Assembly: GCF_009910675.1 (NCBI RefSeq)
Contig: NZ_RSEJ01000018.1
Coordinates: 148,955 to 212,954, forward strand
Reading direction: 5' to 3'
Length of the DNA stretch: 64,000 nucleotides
DNA from: Photobacterium alginatilyticum
Lineage (GTDB): Bacteria; Pseudomonadota; Gammaproteobacteria; Enterobacterales; Vibrionaceae
The notes under the pieces are model-generated. The model saw only the letters and a program-made list of their open reading frames with translations, ran no database searches and was not told the DNA's origin. Shown here in pieces: positions 1 to 8,542 of this stretch (position 1 is its first letter; every line of letters begins with the position of its first letter). The position numbers and the translations under genes were made by a program.

Positions 1-369
1 GTTATGACAGCTATCACAACTGCGGCTTATTACATCATCTTTGAACTGGTGAGGCGCTTCCTCAAACGCACTGTCATTCGCTCCCTCATGACAATTCAGA
101 CAGCTCTGATCTTTGTGTACCGAGTCGTTATATCCAACAACATCGGTATGCAAGTCTAAGGTTCTGCCCCGCTCTGTCTTCCACTCATCATTAATCGTAT
201 CGCTGGCATGGCATGACAGGCATTGCGTATTTTTTTCTGCCATCTGGGCTCTCAGTTCTCTGGCCTGATCACCAAAGTTGTCAGTCCCAGCTTGGCCCGC
301 CTGAGTATGGCAAGCAAACATTGCCGCCAACAACACCATGCCAAATGTTTTACTATTGATTTTTAACAT
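1..369 (-). CDS. multiheme c-type cytochrome, C-terminus beyond window
   Basis: The frame starts with ATG at 369 and runs off the left edge after 123 codons. The first 24 or so residues form a Sec signal peptide (MLKINSKTFGMVLLAAMFA). Three CxxCH heme sites are visible (CLSCH, CLNCH, CDSCH), and spacing suggests more beyond the edge. It is the third gene after a periplasmic flavoprotein and a tetraheme cytochrome, 17 bp downstream of the latter, so it is probably an electron carrier in the same chain. The full heme number and family cannot be told from the fragment. Seen: signal peptide and heme motifs. Inferred: electron transfer to the reductase. Confidence 0.85.
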   Translation of the reverse strand, partial: MLKINSKTFGMVLLAAMFACHTQAGQAGTDNFGDQARELRAQMAEKNTQCLSCHASDTINDEWKTERGRTLDLHTDVVGYNDSVHKDQSCLNCHEGANDSAFEEAPHQFKDDVISRSCDSCHN

Positions 370-386
370 TTGTTACCTCAGCGAGT

Positions 387-860
387 TTATGGTGTCTTAA
401 AGCCAAACTGATGGCACTGTTTACATACAGATTTCGATTCACTGTGCTCCATATGGCATGAATCACACGGAAGCTCTGTTTCCCAGTGCGGAGAGTTATG
501 CGGGTTGGGCTCAAGCTCTTTGGTTAACTCTGCAACCGCTTCAGGGCTGCCATGGCAATTAGCGCAATTTGCGGTATCTGCAGGCGTAACCGGTTCGCTG
601 GAACCGTGGCAAAGCTCACAGCTATTTCCGTTTTGGTGGACCTTCTTGTGATAGCTTTTTACCGGTACCTGGTTGTAAATTTTATTGTCGATATAATCTA
701 AAATTTTCTGGTGCAGCGCGTTTTGTTCCAGCACTTGTTCTGCATTGTTCTTCGGTGAGGCATTTGTATCCGAGGCAAAAGCATTAAATGCCAACCCTAA
801 GAGCAGAACGAATACTAATAGCGGTGTAATTAACTTATTCGTGTTATTCATTGTTTTCAT
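387..860 (-). CDS. periplasmic tetraheme cytochrome c, partner of the flavoprotein
   Basis: This protein of about 157 aa has a signal peptide ending near FAFNAFA and four CxxCH heme sites (CELCH, CANCH, CDSCH, CKQCH) in its last 80 residues. That matches the tetraheme domain found at the N-terminus of Shewanella flavocytochrome c fumarate reductases, here encoded as a separate polypeptide. It lies 16 bp after the flavoprotein gene, so it probably donates electrons to that FAD subunit. The start is uncertain: the internal ATG at 851 (residue 4) is better spaced from a GGAA than the first ATG. Substrate and redox partners are inferred from context. Confidence 0.85.
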   Translation of the reverse strand: MKTMNNTNKLITPLLVFVLLLGLAFNAFASDTNASPKNNAEQVLEQNALHQKILDYIDNKIYNQVPVKSYHKKVHQNGNSCELCHGSSEPVTPADTANCANCHGSPEAVAELTKELEPNPHNSPHWETELPCDSCHMEHSESKSVCKQCHQFGFKTP

Positions 861-876
861 TCCAAATCAGAGAAGA

Positions 877-2415
877 CTAAATATCGTCATTACGAGCAAC
901 ACTGTTGCCTGCGATACGTCCCATCACCAAACCATCGGTAATCGCGCAGCTTCCAAGACGACTGGCACCATGAGGACCGCCTGTTACCTCTCCGGCTGCA
1001 TAAAGCCCGGCAATCGGCTCAAAGGTTTCGGAATGTAATACCTGGGCACTCGGATTAATTTCAACCCCACCCATACAGTGGTGCACTTTAGGCCAGCCTC
1101 TGACGGCATAAAACGGCGGCTTAATGATTGGCGTTGCTGTCGAGACAGGTTTAGCAAACTCCAAGTCGTCATTGTTTTTGACATACTCGTTATAGGCAGT
1201 CACTGACTCAATGAGTCCCTCTGCTGGGATCTGGTAATGACTGGCAAGATCTTCCAGACGGTCAAACGCGTGCACAACCTTATATTGCAGGCAGCGATCC
1301 AGTGTCGGGCATGCCTTGGCACCCACACTGTCGACGAGAATAATTGGGTAATCAGGCTCGCCGCTTTCCTTGACGTTTTTGATCATGGCATCGGCACGTG
1401 TCTTCCTGTCTGCCAATTCATTGACAAAACGTTTCCCTGTCGCCCGCTTGACCATGATCCCGTAACGGAAGCCTGATTGAATGTTAAACATTGAAGCAAC
1501 ACCAAAACCCTGCTCATCGGGTGATGCCCATGGGCCAAGCTGAATAAGGGATAACTGGACGGGTACAGCACCGATCCGAAATGCAGCACGAAGCGCCTCT
1601 CCCGTTGCTCCCGGCTGGTTGGTACTGTCTATCACCCCACCCAACCGCGGATCTTGAGCAGATAAAAACTTGGTGTCACGGCTAAAGCCACCGGAAGCAA
1701 GAACCACCCCGCGCCTGGCTTTAAAGTGTTTTACTATGCCTGTCTCTTCATCAGGGAAGCGGTAGCCGTCTTTGACCTGGATGCCGATAATACGTTTGTC
1801 ATCGTTGGTAATGAAATTCAGCATTTTGCATTCAGTGCGAATAACAACACCTTCTCTACGGGCGGTTTTGACCAGCGGCCTGACGATGCCAGAGCCAGAG
1901 GCATTATGCGTAAGGTAAGTTCGGGCGACCGAATGGCCGCCCAGCCACGATAGCTTGGGCTTAAACTTGGCACCGCACTCAACCACAAACTTAAACGCAT
2001 CCGGCGAGCCAGCAGCAATCGCTCTTGTCAGCTCAGGATGGTTAATCCCGCGGCCGGCAGCCATCATGTCCTGAACCATAAGCTCGACGCTATCTTCAAC
2101 GCCTTCTTCTTTTTGTAACTCACTGCCGGCAACAGCGAACAGCCCGCCGTTAATGGTTGAGTTACCGCCCGGGACACGCATTTTTTCTACGATCATGACA
2201 TCAAGCCCTTTGCGACGAGCCTCAATCGCAGCTGACAAAGCAGCAAACCCACTACCAATAACTAATACATCAAACGTTTTATCCCAACTAATGGCATTAT
2301 TAATTTGACTGGCACTTGCCTCACTGCCAAGCATCATAGTTGTTGCTGCAGCAGCGCCACCAGCCAATAACTTTCGTCGCGAAACATCTACCTTTTGGCA
2401 ATTATCATTACTCAT
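877..2415 (-). CDS. Tat-exported FAD-dependent fumarate reductase-like flavoprotein
   Basis: A 512-aa protein with a twin-arginine signal (SRRKLLAGG, residues 12-20), followed by a Rossmann FAD site (GSGFAA, 54-59) and a VPGGNS motif. It aligns by eye with the flavin domain of Shewanella FccA-type reductases. Candidate active-site residues are His161 in GGHSVAR, Arg337 in NELADR, His445/446 in KVHHCMGG and Arg486 in GPHGASRLG. The family reduces the C=C bond of unsaturated acids such as fumarate, methacrylate or urocanate in the periplasm. The heme domain is missing from this chain and is supplied by the next gene. Family and compartment are well supported; the substrate cannot be told from sequence. 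Confidence 0.88.
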   Translation of the reverse strand: MSNDNCQKVDVSRRKLLAGGAAAATTMMLGSEASASQINNAISWDKTFDVLVIGSGFAALSAAIEARRKGLDVMIVEKMRVPGGNSTINGGLFAVAGSELQKEEGVEDSVELMVQDMMAAGRGINHPELTRAIAAGSPDAFKFVVECGAKFKPKLSWLGGHSVARTYLTHNASGSGIVRPLVKTARREGVVIRTECKMLNFITNDDKRIIGIQVKDGYRFPDEETGIVKHFKARRGVVLASGGFSRDTKFLSAQDPRLGGVIDSTNQPGATGEALRAAFRIGAVPVQLSLIQLGPWASPDEQGFGVASMFNIQSGFRYGIMVKRATGKRFVNELADRKTRADAMIKNVKESGEPDYPIILVDSVGAKACPTLDRCLQYKVVHAFDRLEDLASHYQIPAEGLIESVTAYNEYVKNNDDLEFAKPVSTATPIIKPPFYAVRGWPKVHHCMGGVEINPSAQVLHSETFEPIAGLYAAGEVTGGPHGASRLGSCAITDGLVMGRIAGNSVARNDDI

Positions 2416-2983
2416 AAATGTGCTTCCATTTCAGATAAAAAACTCTTTCTAACAGGCGGCATGAGGGATTAAAAAGCACATCTAATGGGCTTTTTATGGC
2501 GTATCAGGAAATAACTTCTTCATTTGCCGCATTAGCAAAATTTATATTTATAGATATTGTTATATATTTAATCGTTCCGGTTCATTGATTGAACAGAATA
2601 AAAAGATGTCGATTAACTCGTGCATGAATTGTAAATTTATTTACCTATTAAGAGGTAATGATGAATAGTCATTAATGTTATGCGCCGAGATCATTTACTG
2701 CATAGCAGTCATGAATAACTTGCATGGAATGCATAACAAACCGTATTTAAAACAAATCATTACAAACACCTCTCGGAAAAACACATACCGGGCACAAACC
2801 AACAACCAAAACAACACAAAAACCCATTGCTGATAACTAAAAATCACGTAATACCTTGGCAAGGAATACAATTGATGAACATCACACTTTTATTCATTGA
2901 TAGTGGCTATAACGAATTTTAATATCAATGAATTAAAATTAGGCATGCTCTTATGAGAATTTATAGCGACAATCGGCTGAAAA
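2416..2983. other. AT-rich intergenic region upstream of the reductase operon
   Basis: About 570 bases without a credible gene, between the reductase operon start and the 3' end of the group II intron. It holds a 5-5-5 inverted repeat at 2580-2594 (GTTCA, TTGAT, TGAAC) and one FNR/CRP-like site listed separately. Before the intron arrived, this would have been a simple intergenic region between the GntR gene terminator and the reductase operon. Confidence 0.6.
2872..2885. promoter_or_regulatory. possible FNR-type site
   Basis: TTGAT-GAAC-ATCAC matches the FNR consensus TTGAT-N4-ATCAA except for the last base. An oxygen-sensing regulator would suit an anaerobic reductase operon, but the site is about 460 bp from the flavoprotein start. 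It is a weak single-site call. Confidence 0.3.
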
Positions 2984-4872
2984 ATCGAGTAGGAGGAGGC
3001 CTCGCGGCCTCCGTCCTCTCACACCACCGTACAAGCGTGGGTCGCATACGGCGGTTCCGAATATACTTTCAGTGACTCGTACCCATCTTGTAACGAGTAC
3101 AGCCCCAACTCCTCGAACCAACTGATTGGCATAGCGTGATTCACCTGCGGCGTTAGTGCTAAGTGCCACCAACCTTTATCTGACATCGCTAGCTTCCACG
3201 CATTGCGCTCCGTTACACCTTGTTGCTGTAACCATGTCGCTATGCTGTATCTGCGTTTGCGCTGTTTAAGTCGATAGCATCTCAGCCGTCGCCGTATCCA
3301 TTCGTCCAAGCGCTGCATGCTGCTTTTCCGTATGGCGAGTTTGAAGTAGTGTTGCCAACCTCTTAGGTATTGAGTTAACTCGGTTATGATAACCTTCAGC
3401 TCTCGACCTCGGTTTCGCTTCGTTATCTGCCGCACTTGCTTCTTCATTTGAGCTTGCGCTGGTTTCGATATATGGATAGTTCCATTTATCTGGAAGCGAT
3501 GGCTTAGGTAAGTTCGCTCTGTCACTCTTGTCGCTGCGCTTTTCTCTCGGTTTACCGTGAGTTTCAGTTTCTGCTCCAAGAATTCCGTTATCGACTCTTT
3601 GACTCGATGAGCAGCTTCCTCACTACGCACGTAAATTTGGCAGTCGTCTGCATATCGACAGAACTTATGCCCTCTACGCTCTAACTCTTTATCCAGTTCA
3701 TCTAATACGATGTTGGATAGCAACGGAGATAATGGTCCACCCTGTGGTGTGCCTCGTTGTCTCTGTTCAACTAACCCGTTTCGCATTATACCTGCCTGTA
3801 GATATGACCGGATTAGCTTCAACACTCGCTTATCAGCAATGTCCTGTGACAGTCTGTGCATCAGTCTATCGTGATTGACTGTGTCGAAGTATTTCGCTAA
3901 ATCGATATCTACTACATAACCTCGCCCTTCTCGGATGTAGCGACTGGCTGCCGCTACTGCTTGGTGAGCACTGCGGTTTGGTCTAAATCCGTAACTACTA
4001 TTGGAGAACATGGAGTCATAGATATCTGACAGTACTGAGGTAATTGCCTGTTGGACAACTCTATCAAGCACTGTTGGGATACCCAGCAGCCTTACGCCAC
4101 CTCTAGGTTTGGGGATTTCTACACCCAGAACGGGCTGAGGTTGGTAACTTCCATCCAGAAGGCTCTGGCGAAGTTCTTGCCCATTTGAAGCTTGTCGAAG
4201 CCTTGAGATAGTGGCAGTTATGTCGAGCTTGTCGACACCTGCACATCCTTTGTTCTTCTTCACGCGTCTAAGAGCTTGATTCAAGTTGGTTGAGGAACAG
4301 ATTTGCTCCATCAACGAAGTTGAGGTCACCAAGACTCGTCCTCCTGTCTACGCCTACCATGCTTGTCATTCTTCGTAACCATGAGCTTTACTTGCGGTAT
4401 CGCCCATTGGGACGTAGAGATGATTTTCATCTTGCTATGACTCCACATGATTGAGTGTCTAGTGACTGCTTCTTGATATATTCAGTTCAGGCCTTCCCTT
4501 GAGTTGTACTTCCTCAAGGTACTATGCCTTCTGCTGACTTCTTACCACCCGTCACGCAGCATCACTACTGCGTTAGTCTCATCTGAGACAGGCGATAAGA
4601 TCTCCCGAGGTAAGACGTTGTTCTTTCGCTTGGTCGTGCCTGATTTACCTATACACACTTCCCGTCGAGGCATTGGGCTATTCTATCTATTGCTAGGTTA
4701 CCCAAGTTGCATAGGCCTACTATCAGATTTCTGTTCGTCACAACCAAGTTTTACCATTTGCTTCCTTCAGATTTCACCTCACGGTGAACACCCTTGCATA
4801 GGCTAACGGTTCTCGCTCGACTGAGCCCGTAGAGGACTTTCACCTCCTAGAACAACGCCATGCTCGGCGCAC
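2984..4872 (-). mobile_element. complete group IIC intron inserted after a Rho-independent terminator
   Basis: The intron reads on the minus strand from GTGCGCC at 4872 to CTACTCGAT at 2984, 1889 bp. The 5' boundary follows directly on the T-tract (TTTTATT) of a terminator hairpin, the hallmark insertion site of group IIC introns. Domain V is recognisable at about 3020-3057, with ACCGCCGT pairing with ACGGTGGT, and domain VI at 2984-3018, a GC-rich hairpin followed by CTACTCGAT. Domains I-III occupy about 4333-4872. The encoded reverse transcriptase is full length. The exact 3' end is inferred from the usual AY ending. It appears intact and possibly mobile. Confidence 0.88.
3019..4332 (-). 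CDS. ltrA: group II intron-encoded reverse transcriptase/maturase
   Basis: A 437-aa intron-encoded protein. Reverse transcriptase blocks are visible, including GVDKLD near 33, YGFRPNRSAHQA near 114, DIDLAKYFDTVNH near 142, GTPQGGPLSPLLSN near 193 and the catalytic YADD near 226. They are followed by the maturase domain (YLRGWQHYFK near 320). There is no H-N-H endonuclease domain after it, as expected for class C proteins, which prime reverse transcription without cutting the second strand. The reading frame runs on through domain V and stops at 3019, so the last residues are translated ribozyme sequence. The protein would splice and mobilise the host intron. Confidence 0.93.
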   Translation of the reverse strand: MVTSTSLMEQICSSTNLNQALRRVKKNKGCAGVDKLDITATISRLRQASNGQELRQSLLDGSYQPQPVLGVEIPKPRGGVRLLGIPTVLDRVVQQAITSVLSDIYDSMFSNSSYGFRPNRSAHQAVAAASRYIREGRGYVVDIDLAKYFDTVNHDRLMHRLSQDIADKRVLKLIRSYLQAGIMRNGLVEQRQRGTPQGGPLSPLLSNIVLDELDKELERRGHKFCRYADDCQIYVRSEEAAHRVKESITEFLEQKLKLTVNREKSAATRVTERTYLSHRFQINGTIHISKPAQAQMKKQVRQITKRNRGRELKVIITELTQYLRGWQHYFKLAIRKSSMQRLDEWIRRRLRCYRLKQRKRRYSIATWLQQQGVTERNAWKLAMSDKGWWHLALTPQVNHAMPISWFEELGLYSLQDGYESLKVYSEPPYATHACTVV

Positions 4873-4907
4873 AATAAAAGGCGAAGGTAATTAAAATCAC
4901 CTTCGCC
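4873..4907 (-). terminator. Rho-independent terminator of the GntR gene, target site of the intron
   Basis: A 9-bp stem (4899-4907 with 4880-4888, GGCGAAGGT type) with a 10-base loop is followed on the minus strand by TTTTATT. The intron begins at the next base. It ends transcription of the GntR gene at 4956-5657. Confidence 0.88.
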
Positions 4908-4955
4908 CCATAATATTATGATTGATATCTACTACCAGCTACTTCGATAGCACTA

Positions 4956-5657
4956 TCAAGAATCGCCTTGTTGTTCTGAATAACGTTTCAGGTGTTGTTC
5001 TCTGAATTTATGTCCGATCACTGAATAAACAGTAATATTCTCTTCAGCCAGTTTCAACGCTTTGCCACTATCACCGGCACAAATTGCCTCGACCAAAGGA
5101 AGATGACTTAAAGCACTCTCTTCCGGGTCATAGCTTGCATGGTCAATATTGAAATAAATCAGCATCTGGTTCGCGACATTGCGGTAAATCTGGTGCAAGC
5201 GCATATTGCCGCTTAGCTCAATGATTAATGTGTGCAATTCAAGTTCAAGCTTACTGATTTGCAGGCAAGTGACACCTTCACTGCGGCCAACTTGCAGGTA
5301 ATAGTCCATCAAATCATGCAGTCGGGTTTTGCCCTCTTCGGTAATATGCTCAGCCGCCAGCCAGGCAGAGCGCGTTTCCAGAGCGACACGTAAGTGGTAC
5401 AGCTCCCACAGGTCATTCTCGGTAATATTGATCACCTGCCAACCAACATAGGGTTTCTGAACCACCAAACCTTCATGGGCCAAGGTGTTCAGTGCCATCC
5501 GCACTGTACTGCGCGACAGCTCCAAATCTTTCGCCAGTGCACTCTCCACCAGCTTTTCGCCCATTCCGTATTTTCCACTGAGGATCAGCTCACGCAGATA
5601 CCCAGCGGCCTGCTCCTCTAAGCTCTGTTTTACGATTTTCATTATCTTTCCATACAT
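4956..5657 (-). CDS. GntR-family regulator, FadR/FCD subfamily
   Basis: A 233-aa protein with an N-terminal winged helix-turn-helix (about residues 12-75, including LELSRSTVRMALNTLAHEGLV) and an all-helical C-terminal FCD ligand domain (about 85-215). FCD regulators usually sense carboxylates such as sugar acids. The gene is divergent from the UxaA/enolase/BCCT operon, and the shared 206-bp gap holds two palindromes matching the FadR-type consensus TNGTNNNACNA, so local repression of that operon and of itself is likely. Start: 5657, or the internal ATG at 5642 behind GGAAAG. The gene ends in its own terminator, which now carries an intron. The effector is unknown. Confidence 0.88.
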   Translation of the reverse strand: MYGKIMKIVKQSLEEQAAGYLRELILSGKYGMGEKLVESALAKDLELSRSTVRMALNTLAHEGLVVQKPYVGWQVINITENDLWELYHLRVALETRSAWLAAEHITEEGKTRLHDLMDYYLQVGRSEGVTCLQISKLELELHTLIIELSGNMRLHQIYRNVANQMLIYFNIDHASYDPEESALSHLPLVEAICAGDSGKALKLAEENITVYSVIGHKFREQHLKRYSEQQGDS

Positions 5658-5734
5658 CTACAGATAGCGGAATACCGCAGTTGCCTTAATTCTACCGGAT
5701 TAGTCAACAATTCGCATAATCAATAAAACGTGAC

Positions 5735-5749
5735 GATTGTCAGACAATC
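5735..5749. promoter_or_regulatory. GntR operator 1
   Basis: A perfect palindrome GATTGTC-A-GACAATC with 7-bp arms. The core TTGTCAGACAA fits TNGTNNNACNA, the FadR-subfamily GntR operator pattern. It lies about 90 bp upstream of the gntR start. Confidence 0.7.
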
Positions 5750-5830
5750 ATACAAAAATCGTATGGATAAAACAAAAAGTGATTTGGGTCGCATTTATTT
5801 TGGAATTACTCATTAAGATTGCCAACTGTC

Positions 5831-5845
5831 GATTGTCCGACAATG
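5831..5845. promoter_or_regulatory. GntR operator 2
   Basis: GATTGTC-C-GACAATG repeats operator 1 with only the centre and last base changed. It ends 18 bp before the first gene of the catabolic operon, where a bound repressor would block transcription. The two sites are 96 bp apart centre to centre. Confidence 0.7.
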
Positions 5846-5863
5846 AGCAATCTATGAGGATTT

Positions 5864-6208
5864 ATGGACACACCTTTGAACAAGGCAATTTTACTTTCCC
5901 AGAATGACAACGTGGCGACCCTGCTCGCAGATGTCGAAAAAGGACAGCAGATTGAAATTATTGATGACGGCAACCGGGCACAAGGCATTGTGACCTGCAA
6001 GCAGGCCATCACGTTCGGCAATAAAGTCGCGGTAAACGCTATCTCGACTCAGGAAGCAATCAAGAAAGCGGGTTACGACATTGGTGTTGCCATCAAGTCG
6101 ATACCTGTCGGCGAGTTGGTGCATGTACAAAACGTCCGCAGCACCCGGGTTGATATCCCCGAACCGATCATCAAGCAAATCATTGAACAAATGCAGATCG
6201 AGGAGTAA
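5864..6208 (+). CDS. UxaA-type lyase/dehydratase, small subunit (SAF domain)
   Basis: A 114-aa protein matching the N-terminal SAF domain of UxaA-family enzymes (altronate and galactarate dehydratases, sulfolactate sulfo-lyase). It reads NDNVATLLADVEKGQ, then a central GNKVAVNAIS and a C-terminal VGELVHVQNVRSTR. In altronate dehydratase this domain is fused to the catalytic part; here it is a separate gene, as in the two-subunit sulfo-lyase SuyAB. A GAGGA site precedes the ATG. It lies 3 bp before its partner, so the two are probably co-translated subunits. Family is clear; substrate is unknown, with a hydroxy or sulfonated acid possible. Confidence 0.85.
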   Translation: MDTPLNKAILLSQNDNVATLLADVEKGQQIEIIDDGNRAQGIVTCKQAITFGNKVAVNAISTQEAIKKAGYDIGVAIKSIPVGELVHVQNVRSTRVDIPEPIIKQIIEQMQIEE

Positions 6209-6211
6209 CGA

Positions 6212-7387
6212 ATGCAGTTTTTCTCAGGCTTTCGTCGCCCCGACGGCCGCGCGGGGATCCGAAATCACGTACTCATTCTGGCCATTGATGAATGTGCAGA
6301 AGGTATTGCCCGCGCCATCAGCCAAAAAGTGCCCGATACGGTTGTGGTCACTAACTACAACACTTGTATGTACGGTGGTAACGAAGAGCTGGTCGGCACT
6401 ATGGTTGGCGCCGCACTGAACCCTAATGTGGCTGGTGCCCTGCTGCTGAACATGGGATGCGGAAGTATCGACCCGGAGATCCTGGCCGCTCCTATCCGCA
6501 ATGCAGGCAAGCCAGTACAGACACTGTCGATTATCAAATCACGTGGAACGCGCAGCACCATCAAAATGGGCACCGAGCTGGCAAAAGAGCTGACGGCTTA
6601 TGCCGGCCAAATCCAGCCTGAGCCTATCCCACTCAGCGAGCTGGTCGTAGGTATTAAGTGCGGCGGCTCTGATACCAGTTCAGGTATTGCCTCTAACCCT
6701 TCAGTCGGTCGCGTCGCCGATCTGCTGGTTGATAAAGGTGCCACCTGCGTGGCCGGTGAGCTTATCGAACTTGTCGGCTGTGAAGATATCCTGCGCGAGC
6801 GGGCTGTTACCCCCGACATCGCCGACAAGATCGATCGCCTCATCAATGAAGAAGAGAAACGCTGGCACATCGAAGGCACTAATGTCGAGACCATGAGCAT
6901 CGGCAACAGTGTCGGCGGCCTGACCACACTCGAAGAAAAAGCCCTTGGTGCACTGCACAAAACCGGTACCCGTCCGATCCAGGATGTACTGAGGATCAAT
7001 GCCAAGATGACCGAACGCCCGACAAAGCCGGGGATGTACCTATCCGAAACTACGCACTTATGTGGCGGCTCCGGTATGCATTTCGCCTCCCTCGGTGCCC
7101 AGGTGATCTTGTGGACCACAGGCGGTGCCGGATTCAACAACCCGATCGTACCGGTGATCCGAGTCAGCGGTAATGCCGCCCAAATTACTGAAGACATTGA
7201 TGTTGATGTCAGCGGGATCATGAAGGGAACCGACAGCATTCACTCTTGCGCCGACCGGATCATTCACACGCTGGAAAATATTGTTCAGGGTGAGGCGACT
7301 GCCATCGAAGATATCGGTTTCGCCTACTGCACGTTGTATCAAAAAGATCAGCGTCTGGAAAAACTCATTTGTATCGAACCTCAATAA
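6212..7387 (+). CDS. UxaA-type lyase/dehydratase, large catalytic subunit
   Basis: A 391-aa protein covering the C-terminal catalytic part of the UxaA family: FRRPDGRAGIRNHV at the start, NMGCGSID near 87, and the signature KCGGSDTSSGIASNPSVG near 150-167. These enzymes use a divalent metal to eliminate water, or sulfite in SuyB, from an alpha-hydroxy acid to give a 2-keto acid. It is the second gene of a four-gene operon, translated from a GGAG inside the end of gene 1. No KDG kinase or aldolase follows, so the product may enter central metabolism directly; pyruvate, as from sulfolactate, would fit. Annotating it simply as altronate dehydratase would be overconfident. Confidence 0.85.
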   Translation: MQFFSGFRRPDGRAGIRNHVLILAIDECAEGIARAISQKVPDTVVVTNYNTCMYGGNEELVGTMVGAALNPNVAGALLLNMGCGSIDPEILAAPIRNAGKPVQTLSIIKSRGTRSTIKMGTELAKELTAYAGQIQPEPIPLSELVVGIKCGGSDTSSGIASNPSVGRVADLLVDKGATCVAGELIELVGCEDILRERAVTPDIADKIDRLINEEEKRWHIEGTNVETMSIGNSVGGLTTLEEKALGALHKTGTRPIQDVLRINAKMTERPTKPGMYLSETTHLCGGSGMHFASLGAQVILWTTGGAGFNNPIVPVIRVSGNAAQITEDIDVDVSGIMKGTDSIHSCADRIIHTLENIVQGEATAIEDIGFAYCTLYQKDQRLEKLICIEPQ

Positions 7388-7401
7388 CCAAGGACTGAGC
7401 A

Positions 7402-8517
7402 GTGCGTATTACAGATATAGAAGTCATTTGCTTAAGAGTACCTGAGCCTGATCAGCCCTGCGAATGGGGCGAAGATGCCGTTATCGTCAAAGTCCATACC
7501 GACGCCGGCGTTACCGGTATTGGCGAGGCAGACAGCTCCCCTGCTGTCGTCAAGGCATGTATCGAAACACCGCATTCGAACCTGTATTGCTACGGGTTAC
7601 GTGAATTGCTGATTGGCGAGAATCCGCTGGAAATCGAGCGTTTGTGGAACAAGATGTACTGGGCGTCCAACTACATGGGACGCCGTGGTGCCGGGATCCA
7701 CGCCATCAGCGCGATCGATATCGCCCTATGGGACATTGCCGGTCAGTTCTATGGCGTACCGGTGCATACCCTGCTGGGCGGAAAATACCGTGACCAAATC
7801 CGTGCCTACGGTACTTTTATTCCAGACAGCAAGCCGGAGAATAACCGCGAGATCGCCCTGAATCTTGTTCGCCAGGGCTTCACCAGTATTAAATTCGGTG
7901 GCGGTGTCTTCGGTGATGATCCGGAATCGGACTACCAAATTGTTCGCCACGTACGCGAAGCCGTTGGCGACGAAATAGAAGTACAGATAGATCTGGCTTC
8001 CAAATGGCGTACGACCGGCCATGCAGCCCAAATGTGCAAACGCCTGGAGCCGTTCAATCTAAATTGGGTCGAAGAGCCCGTACTGGCAGATGATATGGTT
8101 GGCTATTCGCGCCTGTCTCGCCAGATCCAACCCAAGCTAGCCGGCGGAGAATCACTCACGACCCGCTATGAATTTAAGTCCTTCCTAGAACAATCTGAAG
8201 TCGACATCGTCCAGCCTGATATTACCCGTTGCGGGGGTATCACCGAGATGAAGAAGATTTACGATCTTGCCCAGCTACACGGTACCCAGCTCGTCCCCCA
8301 TGGGTTCAGTACCGGCATCTTGCTTGCGGCTTCGGTCCACTTTTTAGCCGCCTGTGAGCACGGCACGCTGATGGAATACTCCCAAAGCAGCAGTCCTTTA
8401 TTTACCGATCTCATGAGCAACCGACTGCCATTTTCACAAGGTTACGTACCGGTACCGGACTCTCCGGGACTTGGTATCGAACTGAGTGAAGACGTGATCA
8501 ATAAATACCGAATATAA
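7402..8517 (+). CDS. enolase-superfamily enzyme, mandelate racemase subgroup
   Basis: A 371-aa protein starting at GTG (AAGGA 8 bp upstream). An N-terminal capping domain (1-125) is followed by a TIM barrel. Metal ligands are Asp197 (IDLASKW), Glu224 (NWVEEP) and Glu250 (AGGES). The base candidates are Lys164 (SIKFGG) and the Asp273/His300 dyad (QPDITRCGG, VPHGFSTG). These place it in the mandelate racemase-like group, whose members dehydrate or epimerise acid sugars and some amino-acid betaines by abstracting the alpha proton of a carboxylate. It is the third gene of the operon, 14 bp after the lyase. It probably prepares the substrate for the lyase or acts on a stereoisomer; the reaction is unknown. 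Confidence 0.87.
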   Translation: MRITDIEVICLRVPEPDQPCEWGEDAVIVKVHTDAGVTGIGEADSSPAVVKACIETPHSNLYCYGLRELLIGENPLEIERLWNKMYWASNYMGRRGAGIHAISAIDIALWDIAGQFYGVPVHTLLGGKYRDQIRAYGTFIPDSKPENNREIALNLVRQGFTSIKFGGGVFGDDPESDYQIVRHVREAVGDEIEVQIDLASKWRTTGHAAQMCKRLEPFNLNWVEEPVLADDMVGYSRLSRQIQPKLAGGESLTTRYEFKSFLEQSEVDIVQPDITRCGGITEMKKIYDLAQLHGTQLVPHGFSTGILLAASVHFLAACEHGTLMEYSQSSSPLFTDLMSNRLPFSQGYVPVPDSPGLGIELSEDVINKYRI

Positions 8518-8542
8518 GAAACGTGTAGAAGGATTTTTAGTT

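Noticed and set aside
2951..3172. Minus-strand frame of 73 aa
   Set aside because: It covers intron domains V and VI in another frame; no protein family fits.
4504..4806. Plus-strand open frame of 100 aa
   Set aside because: It lies in the ribozyme part of the group II intron, antisense to it, and encodes nothing recognisable.
6598..7239. Long antisense frame over the UxaA large subunit
   Set aside because: A shadow frame in GC-rich coding sequence with no ribosome site or family match.
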